From Cepaea nemoralis (Eukaryota > Mollusca > Gastropoda > Stylommatophora > Helicidae), in the NCBI GenBank assembly GCA_014155875.1, contig JACEFZ010018306.1, positions 62,501 to 126,500 on the forward strand: DNA of 64,000 nucleotides, in the 5' to 3' direction. The position numbers and the translations under genes are program-made. The first letter of the stretch is position 1. The number at the start of each line of letters is the position of its first letter. This document shows, in pieces, positions 55,201-64,000 of this stretch. The notes beneath the pieces were generated by a model, which made no database searches, was not told the origin of the DNA, and was given only the letters and a program-made list of their open reading frames with translations.

Positions 55201-57561
55201 TAATTCCCTGGTGCAAATCTAGGAGAAACAACTAGTGTGCCGAGCCACAGGTTCTATTGGTAGATAGATGACTGGTGGTGGATTGAGATAGTCGACACAC
55301 TAGTACTAGGTGAAGTGATTTAAGCTTATAGTTTACAGTACGGTCATTGTTGATTAATGACTTTTGTTGAGAGAACAGATATTGTTCTAAGTTAGGAATT
55401 GGTCTGTAGGTAACAGATATATATATATATATTGGCGTTAATGCTTGGCATTGAGTTGTTTTGTTTTATCTGTTATAAGAATAATGGAATAGGCATGACT
55501 TGGGTGAATAGATATGTATTTCATTGGTTAGTATAAGAGACCAATGTTGATTGAATATGTATAGTATGTTATATTATCTTTGCTTGATTTGGTCCTGTAA
55601 AATGATTATCACTATTTGATTTTAGAATAGGATTATTGTGTTTTTAGTCTTTTGCGTACAAACTACATGGTCCGTAAAAGAGACCAGTAGTGTTAGATAA
55701 AACTAGATATTTTCTTTTAATTTAAATTGATGCATGTTTTGATGTTGGGGATAAACAGTTCAAAACCTGGGGGGTATGACATCCTGTTGTTTTATTTTGA
55801 TTGACTCATAATTTAACTTGAATTGTCTTGTATGTTGAATAGTAATTACCTTGTTTACAAATACGTCGAAAAATTGTTAGAATTTAGTTACAGGACAGTT
55901 ATGGTTTTGTCTAGAGTAAAGGCAATACATGGGGCTTTATATAAAACCCTTCGTTCAGAAAATGGTTAATAGACTGCTGAGGACTAGAAGAGAGACACAT
56001 TCTCTTTGTGAATAATAAGTTCATGAGTATATTCTGTTGGTGGGATTGCTGTGATAGTCAGCGTTAAGAGGTTAATGGTATAGTGGCTGCGAAGTTGTGG
56101 AAATATATGCCATACTTAAATGGGGTTACTACTCAAGAAAAAAGGATTCTGCGGGAGTTAAAAATAGGAGATGCATTAAGTAAGCATTGATTGAATATAT
56201 ATGGATTGGATGCCATATTGGGGAAGAAAAGAGTAACGTAACTAATGTATATAGCAGTGGGGTAAATGAAGGGAAAGTTTTGAACATGGTTTCCATGGGG
56301 TCGGAAGTAAACATGGATTTAGAGCCATGATGTACTTTCATAAGAGACACGAGATTGCTGGCTTGTAGAAGAAGAAGTGGGTAACGTGCTACGTCAGACA
56401 GTGTGAAGACAAATAGTAAAACATGAATTAAATCCCATGTTTTACTCAGAAGAATGATTATATACTGTGGATATCAGTACAATAGTAAAGGGAAGTAAGT
56501 ATGTTAGTGAGAAATGTCAGTATGGAATGCTCACAGCGAACAGAGATAAAATGCCATGAGGTTTTAGGGGTCCGTAACATATGGACTGAGAAGAATAACG
56601 TTGATTGCAAGCAGTCACAGACATGAGTTCAGTGGCGGTATATTGTTGCTGTTGATAACGGCATAAATTGAGGTTCAGGAGAAATGCCCATAATAAATGG
56701 ACATCAGGGGGTCGCTGAAGTTTTTGACGAGATTAAGAGGGAATTCTGAGTGAGAGTTAGTTATGTGAGGTGATGTGTATAATGGGGAAAGAGGTCTTGA
56801 GGGATGATGGACCTTTTTGATTTGTGTAATGTCTGTAATATATAGACATTTGGGAGTGAATAAAATTTTTGATGGTTGGTGCTTGATGCTGTAGATAGCA
56901 GCGTAAACTGTTGCCATAATAAGTGGTATAAGTAAACTGTAGAAGATATAATTGTTTTAGACTTTATTACATAAAGTCTCAAATGACATAGGGGGGTAAA
57001 GGTGTGTGTGATTTAGCTGAGTGTGGTTTTTGTGAGGAAGAGTTCTACTTCTTTGAATCTCCGGTGCGCACCGATTCTTTGTCTTCCTATCGTGTGCGAG
57101 TGATTTTAGGTTGGTTGAAAGTAGAGAAGTTAGTAATTGTGAGGTAATACGGTTAGTGATGACAATAGGGAGTTGAGGTAGTATCAGAAGAGTACAGCGT
57201 TTGAATTTTTAAGCGATTGCTTATGAAGAGAAGAAGAAGTATTTCAAAAAGGAACCATATGTGTTATGATGTATTGTATAAAGTTGAGATTTAAATGTTA
57301 TTGAGGATATGTAAATAATATATGTTATGTTTTTTTTTTTGAAGAGACAGAAACGAAGAAGAAATATAACTTCCTAGTGATTTGCTATGCGAGACAAATC
57401 ATAAGAGACAAGTGGAGAATTACAATTAGAAGGAAATATTTACTTAAGGTAGAGTTAGTTTGGGGCTTAGAGAAATTATGGGGGGAAAGAGAGAAGGTGT
57501 AGAATAAAGGGGTAGGAGTTAAGACTTTTGAAGAAGAAAAGTCTTTTTAAAGAAAGGGAGG
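52214..57561 (+). mobile_element. LARD internal region, copy 2 (5348 bp)
   Basis: It aligns along its whole length with copies 1 and 3. The primer-binding site reads TAGCGCC (52224-52230). The two short sense frames are kept at 52223-52420 and 52638-52892. In its middle it differs from both other copies by many small indels; it carries a sense frame of 87 codons (54564-54827, with WECVVLDRINENF) that copies 1 and 3 break. It ends with the polypurine tract at about 57549-57561. Confidence 0.85.
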
Positions 57562-57830
57562 TGTAGCAGAATGAATACCATATCTGTTATTGGCTTAGGT
57601 GTGCAAGATTAAGAGCACGCTTGAGCATCCTGATAGAACAGTAAGAAGGATGCTCAAGTCGTGACGTAGCTTGCTTTTGGGTAGTTACCGCTAAGGTCGA
57701 GACGAGATAAGACAACATCATATTTGGTGGTCTTTGGATTCTTTATCGGCCATCATGAACAAATAAACCTGTTTTAAAATGAATACATCAGAACTTACTT
57801 GTTGATCCACTGTATACACGTATTGTTACA
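57562..57830 (+). repeat. LTR 3 (269 bp)
   Basis: No difference from LTR 4 was found over 269 bases. Confidence 0.95.
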
Positions 57831-60800
57831 GATGGATTTTTAGCGCCGCACACAGGATTCGATTTTTTCTTGGATGTCGTGTATAACGTGAAGTACGAGA
57901 ACCAACATGCCACAGCGGACTTTCATGAAAAATTTGTTACCAACTTGCTGAGGTATGGAATCACTAAATTTCTAAGACATTCATTAAATAAAAAGTTCAA
58001 AACCGGACCACTTTTAATTGAGTCAAAGTCAAAATGAAGCATTTTTCGGACTATCTAAATTAAAGTCATATACATCGAGATTTTTGGATGGAGCCATCTT
58101 CATAACATGGTTGCCTGTGGAGTTCTACTAAACTGTTTCTCATCATAGCTACTTGAAGTAACGTGATTTTTGTCAAAATGCTGTAGAGTTTGACCTGCCA
58201 TTGTTACAGCCGTTGGTTAACCTTGCGTTTGAAGGTCAGCCAGTTACATACTAGGATTGTCCGGGTCCAGGAGCAAAGAAATCTCAAGACAGCTATAAAC
58301 AACTCGAATTAAATAGAGAACTCGTTTTGAAGGAGCTGTTATCTTCCGTATATCAAGATCACTTACGAACTCAAAAACCGTTTTACTCATTGAACCTTGA
58401 CCTTGAGTACCTGAAGAAATTATTGCCTATTGCTCCTTCGTTTGGAAATTACGAGAAAGTACAGTCGTGTTTGCTCATCCTGAACTCTAGCATATCAGAA
58501 TGTTTTTGAACAACCAAAGCGAAAACCTCAATAGGGAACCCTCGGAGGTAGTTAGGCAAACTGGGTTGCCGGCTTGCTGAAGAGGGGACCAAAATTAAAT
58601 CGCTTTATCGAGCTAGAGCCGCTTTCAAGTCGACGCCTTGAAGAGCCCTGTTAGGGTGAAAAGAAATCTCAAAACTGGTAGGGGCCCGTCCAGGGGCTGA
58701 AAGTAGCGAAACCTGAGACGTTGGAAGAAGGATGTCACTGAAGTTACGTAATCGTTTGGATGGCTTCAAATAATACGGACTCCACACGTTTGTGTTATAC
58801 GTGAACCGTGGCAAGGAAAATTTTCAGCAAACGTACGTGAATTAACCTTTCTCTTGGATCAAGGGAAGACATGGTTGACGGTAATTAGTTAAAATATAAT
58901 TACTAGGAGAATGTTTTTTTAATGTGATGTAAACAAGATCATTTAGATAAATTCCTATAAATGTGAGTTTGCTTGTATAGTGAAATATTTCAGCATAGCA
59001 AAAGAAACAACAGGGTATGGCAACAGGCAGACCCATCACAGCACAGTAGAGAAACAGGCATAATTGAAAATTATTTCAGCTAAGCTCAAGACGAGTTTTT
59101 TTTTCGGGTACCAAGAAATATACAGAGGGACAAGTAGGCATATTGTTTTAAGCTTGATATAAATTACAAAGAAAATCTTGTGTTTGGTTGCGGTGTAGGG
59201 AGAGTAAACAAGGTAGAAATTGAAATGTCCCTTGTCCGGAATGGCTAGATAGAGAGAGTTGATCACGTTGACTGATGTATAACTGGTGTGTTTAAAGTAG
59301 GGTAGAGTCAGCACAGAATTAGCAGAGAGAGAGATAAACTAAGTATGAATGCTCTTACTAGATATGGTTCGACGCAGGGCTATGACGTGATGTCTGAGAT
59401 AGTTTCGCTTGGTAGTTGAGAAGTAAGTATAGTATTGTTGACAGGGGAACCGAGAGTGTCTGATGAGGAGATATAGATTGAGGAGGAATTGAGTATCCTG
59501 TGTAAAATAGCCAGTTGAGCGCAAGAGTATGAAGAGTAAAAGACTGTGGAAACTGATGTTTGAAGAAATACGAGGTCTTGGTGAGGGAGATGACGTAATT
59601 ACATGATGCTTGTGGAGAAAGAAGAGGTGATTAAATCTGAGAAAGTGGTTGTGTGGAGAAGTTTAGAATGATAGTTACGAGGTTAGTGACTCGTCGGAGT
59701 GAGGTTTGTTCTGAGAGATCGTTGATAGTGCCTAGTTAATGTATAGAAGAGATATAGTTAGCGAGAGATAATGTATAGGTTCTGACCTTTGAAAAGGAGT
59801 GAATGATTGAGAAAAGTAGAAATAAGAAAACAGTTGAATTGTGAAAGTCCTGTGGAGTAATTCGTCTGGTAATGCGTTGTTCTAGCATGTGTAAAAATGT
59901 AGACAAACATATGTCTGTTGAGTATGGATAGAATGATGTCAGGTGATTATTAACGCATGCATGTACGAGGCGTTTGGAAGTAATCGATATGCTTAGGCTA
60001 TGGTGAGTAATTGCTAGGATGTTGAATTGGTGTCTAATTTTTTTGAAGTAATAGTATAAACACATAAGGTTGTCGTGATAGGAGAATAATCGTGAGATGA
60101 GAACAAGGTTGTGTATCACTGTCGGAGAAAACATAAAATACGAATGCTGTGTGAATATGCGAAGAGTGGCTGATGAGTGAAAGGAGTGATGTCTTTTGTT
60201 GGGAATGTGTCGTGTTGGATAGAATTAATGAAAATTTTATGACAGGCTGACAGAAAGAGAGTTAACATTCTGAATAATGTTTCAAGAAACAGATTTAGTA
60301 GTGTTGGCAGAGACATGTCGAAGCAAGAATGTCTGATACAGAGAATTGAGAGAATATGGTTTGCCCAGTCGGAGTGAGATTTGTCGTTAGTCATGTGCGG
60401 TGTTGTTTATTGTTTCTGATAGAGGCCCGATAAATATGAATAGTAGTGAAAGATGAGTGAGGCAAGTAAGAGAATAAGATTAGCTAAATGAATGTCAGAG
60501 TATTATAAATAGAGTACTAGAGAACGTGTTCCGATAAGTGTGACTGGCTTGAATACCATCGCGGTGTGTGAACGAAGTTAAGAGAAAAGTTGAGGATAGT
60601 TTAGAGTAGTTCTGGTGAGATGTTGGAAAGTAATGATACGTTAGTTGGTTGCGTCGGGTAGACGAGAGACTTAAAATTAGAATTAGTTATTGACAAATAT
60701 AGTAGGTAGATGTATTGGTGGAGTCGATGGTAAATAGACATTTATTTTGTTGGATGTAGCATGGTGGAGATACCGTAGTTAACGGTAATGATTAAGTAGT

Positions 60801-61017
60801 AGTAGTAATCCCTGGTGCAAATCTAGGAGAAACAACTAGTGTGCCGAGCCACAGGTTCTATTAGTAGATAGATGACTGGTGGTACATTGAGATAGTCGAC
60901 ACACTAGTACTAGGTGAAGTGATTTAAGCTATAGTTTACAGTACGGTCATTGTTGATTAATGACTTTTGTTGAGAGAACAGATATTGTTCTAGGTTAGGA
61001 ATTGGTCTGTAGGTAAC

Positions 61018-61120
<103 letters not shown>

Positions 61121-63216
61121 TGTTAATGCTTGGCATTGAGTTGTTTTGTTTTATCTGTTATATGAATAATGGAATAGGCATGACTTGGGTGAATAGATAT
61201 GTATTTCATTAGTTAGTATAAGAGACCAATGTTGATTGAATATGTATAGTATGTTATATTATTTTTGCTTGATTTGGTCCTGTAAAATGATTATCACTAT
61301 TTGATTTTAGAATAGGATTATTGTGTTTTTAGTCTTTTGCGTACAAACTACTGGTCCGTAAAAGAGACCAGTAGTGTTAGATAAAACTAGATATTTTCTT
61401 TGAATTTAAATTGATGCATGTTTTGATGTTGGGGATAAACAGTTCAAAACCTGGGGGGTATGACATCCTGTTGTTTTATTTTGATTGACTCATAATTTAA
61501 CTTGAATTGTCTTGTATGTTGAATAGTAATTACCTTGTTTACAAATACGTTGAACAATTGTTAGAAGTTAGTTACAGACAGTTATGGTTTTGTCTAGAGT
61601 AAAGGCAATACATGGGGCTTTATATAAAACCCTTCGTTCAGAAAATGGTTAATAGACTGCTGAGGACTAGAAGAGAGACACATTCTCTTTGTGAATAATA
61701 AGTTCATGAGTATATTCTGTTGGTGGGATTGCTGTGATAGTCAGCGTTGAGAGGTTAATGGTATAGTGGCTGCGAAGTTGTGGAAATATATGCCATACTT
61801 AAATGGGATTACTACTCAAGAAAAAGGGTTCTACGGGAGTTAAAAATAGGAGATGCATTAAGTCAGCATTGATTGAATATATATGGATTGGATGCCATAT
61901 TGGGGAAGAAAAGATTAACGTAACTAATGTATATAGCAGTGGGGTAAATGAGGGGAAAGTTTTGAACATGGTTTCCATGGGGTCGGAAGTAAACATGGAT
62001 TTATAGCCATGATGTAATAGAAGACTGGCTGGCTTATAGAAGAAGAAGTGGGTAACGTGCTACGTCAGACAGTGTGAAGACAAATAGTAAAACATGAATT
62101 AAATCCCATGTTTTACTCCGAAGAATAATTATATACTGTGGATATCAGTACAATAGTAAAGGGGGGAGGGGGTAAGTGTGTTAATGAGAAACGAAAATTG
62201 TCACTGTGGAGATAAAATGACATGGGGTTTTGAGGGTCCGTAATATATGGACTGAGAAAGAATAACGTTGATTGCAAGCGGTCATAGACATGAGTTCAGT
62301 GGCAGTGTATTGTTGCTGTTGATAACGGCATAAATTGAGGTTCAGGAGAAATGCCCATAATAAATGGACATTAGGGGGTTGCTGAAGTTTTCGGCGAGAT
62401 TAAGAGGGAATTCTGAGTGAGGTTAGTTATGTGAGGTGATGTGTATAATGGGGAAAGAGGTCTTGAGGGATGATGGACCTTTTTGATTTGTGTAATGTCT
62501 GTAATATATAGACATTTGGGAGTGAATAAAATTTTCGATGGTTGGTGCTTGATGCTGTAGATAGCAGCGTAAACTGTTGCCATAATAAGTGGTATAAGTA
62601 AACTGTAGAAGATATAATTGTTTTAGACTTTATTACATAAAGTCTCAAATGACATAGGGGGGTAAAGGTGTGTGTGATTTAGCTGAGTGTGGTTTTTGTG
62701 AGGAAGAGTTCTACTTCTTTGAATCTCCGGTGCGCACCGATTCTTTGTCTTCCTATCGTGTGCGAGTGATTTTAGGTTGGTTGAAAGTAGAGAAGTAGTA
62801 ATGTGAGGTAATACGGTTAGTGATGACAATAGGGAGTTGAGGTAGTATCAGAAGAGTACAGCGTTTGAATTTTTAAGCGGATTGCTTATGAAGAGAAGAA
62901 GAAGTATTTCAAAAAGGTAATCATATGTGTTATGATGTATTGTATAAAGTTGAGATTTAAATGTTATTGAGGATATGTAAATAATATATGTTATGTTTTT
63001 TTTTTTGAAGAGACAGAAACGAAGAAGAAATATAACTTCCTAGTGATTTGCTATGCGAGACAAATCATAAGAGACAAGTGGAGAATTACAATTAGAAGGA
63101 AATATTTGCTTCAGGTAGAGTTAGTTTGGGGCTTAGAGAAATTATGGGAGGTAAGGAGAGAAGGTGTAGGATAAAGGGGTTAGGAGTTAAGACTTTTGAA
63201 GAAGAAAAGTCTTTTT

Positions 63217-63229
63217 AAAGAAAGGGAGG
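63217..63229 (+). promoter_or_regulatory. polypurine tract before LTR 4
   Basis: AAAGAAAGGGAGG abuts the TG of LTR 4. The same tract abuts LTR 2 and LTR 3 but is absent before LTR 1, as expected if LTR 1 is the outer 5' LTR. Confidence 0.75.
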
Positions 63230-63498
63230 TGTAGCAGAATGAATACCATATCTGTTATTGGCTTAGGTGTGCAAGATTAAGAGCACGCTTGAGCATCCTG
63301 ATAGAACAGTAAGAAGGATGCTCAAGTCGTGACGTAGCTTGCTTTTGGGTAGTTACCGCTAAGGTCGAGACGAGATAAGACAACATCATATTTGGTGGTC
63401 TTTGGATTCTTTATCGGCCATCATGAACAAATAAACCTGTTTTAAAATGAATACATCAGAACTTACTTGTTGATCCACTGTATACACGTATTGTTACA
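63230..63498 (+). repeat. LTR 4 (269 bp, outer 3' LTR)
   Basis: It ends TGTTACA at 63498 and is followed by the duplicated GCTC. Confidence 0.95.
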
Positions 63499-63502
63499 GC
63501 TC
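63499..63502. repeat. 4-bp target-site duplication GCTC, right
   Basis: Matches 46320-46323. Confidence 0.85.
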
Positions 63503-64000
63503 TCCTGTAGAGTATCCTATTCTTCATGTAGTACTGCCCCCGTCCTGGTGGATCAGCACTTTTCTGCAGCTTTCTGTAGCAAGGACGTAAAGTAGCATCC
63601 TCACTCTGGGCAGTTCGTAGCTCCTCCGGCATTGGGTTAGTCACAATTGCGTCTGCCTCTTCCGTTTTTGTCTGAGAGCGAGTCTGCATTGCTCCCATGT
63701 GGATTGGCTCCCTGGGCATTCCCAGAAAGACATACCGGCAACCTAGGATTACTGGAAAAATGGGATCGGTCAATACAGCGGCCTTGATGGTGCCGGTGAC
63801 GTACCTTGACCGAATCTCCACATTAGCAATGGGCAACTTCATGACTACAGCACTCTTCTGTGCAGGCTGTATCTCCATGGTTTCACCTGTGAATTGTTCT
63901 GGATGTACCAGATCCGCAGAAATCACGGCCTCCCCGTCCAGTCCTGTGTCGTATAAACACTCCACTTGACGACCGTTAACCTCTACCAATTCCACTACAG
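63503..64000 (-). pseudogene. gypsy 2 protease and integrase N-terminus, cut by the LARD array
   Basis: The minus-strand frame is open to the window edge. It carries ECLYDTGLDGEAVISADLV with the retropepsin D-T-G, then the flap and late region DPIFPVILGCRYVFLG. A linker with TRSQTKTEEAD follows. Next comes the integrase N-terminal block LRTAQSEDATLRPCYRKLQ and YYMKNRILYR, after which the frame enters the LTR. The continuation resumes at 46319 on the far side of the 17.2-kb insertion. The frame has no stop before the junction, so the host element was fairly young when hit. Gag lies beyond the window. Confidence 0.85.

Overview
The window is repeat-dense animal nuclear DNA. Non-LTR retrotransposons (LINEs) with apurinic-type endonucleases, tRNA-derived SINEs, a hAT DNA transposon fossil, Ty3/gypsy-type LTR retrotransposons, long microsatellites and minisatellites, and an almost complete lack of host exons all point to an invertebrate metazoan. 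A lophotrochozoan, probably a mollusc, is my inference from the flavour of the LINE and SINE families. It cannot be proven from the sequence alone. All element clade names were assigned by eye.

Layout, left part. 0-1 kb: a 41-bp minisatellite running into a tRNA-derived SINE-like repeat. 1.05-6.85 kb: a dead hAT transposon with matching terminal inverted repeats and an 8-bp target-site duplication (7 of 8 match); an APE-RT-RNaseH LINE on the minus strand sits inside it. 7.1-8.1 kb: the only plausible host gene, a 101-aa secreted Gly/Leu-repeat peptide precursor, followed by a broken partial duplicate. 8.1-13.2 kb: SINEs, tandem duplications, microsatellites and a LINE fragment. 13.2-17.8 kb: a long, frameshifted LINE whose 3' end is split by a 596-bp insertion flanked by 12-bp direct repeats. 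18-18.6 kb: a fragment of another LINE. 20.7-24.7 kb: a decayed Ty3/gypsy element on the minus strand. 25.6-26.9 kb: a 54-bp minisatellite. 27.9-29.1 kb: a second copy of the 13-kb LINE family.

Layout, right part. 30.8-35.4 kb: decayed LINE gag-like and RT pieces. 35.5-38.05 kb: composite CTGT arrays, then about 2 kb of almost pure GGA-type polypurine DNA. 38-43.6 kb: mostly anonymous sequence with SINE and LINE scraps and an inverted repeat pair. 43.7-46.3 kb plus 63.5-64 kb: a second Ty3/gypsy element on the minus strand, split in two by a 17.2-kb insertion.

That insertion (46324-63498) is the most striking feature. It is a head-to-tail array of an LTR retrotransposon written LTR-internal-LTR-internal-LTR-internal-LTR. 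It has four 269-bp LTRs (TG...CA), three internal regions of about 5.35-5.40 kb, an apparent primer-binding site and a polypurine tract in each unit, and one 4-bp target-site duplication (GCTC) around the whole array. The internal regions encode no recognisable gag or pol, so this looks like a large non-autonomous (LARD-like) family.

The two gypsy elements share another unusual trait. Integrase lies upstream of reverse transcriptase (PR-INT-RT-RNaseH), which is the copia-like order known from the Gmr1 group, although the RT is of Ty3/gypsy type. In the second element integrase C-terminus, RT and RNase H form one uninterrupted 624-codon frame.

Nearly all coding signal here belongs to mobile elements that replicated by transposition. 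Only the small secreted peptide at 7.2 kb could be a host gene.
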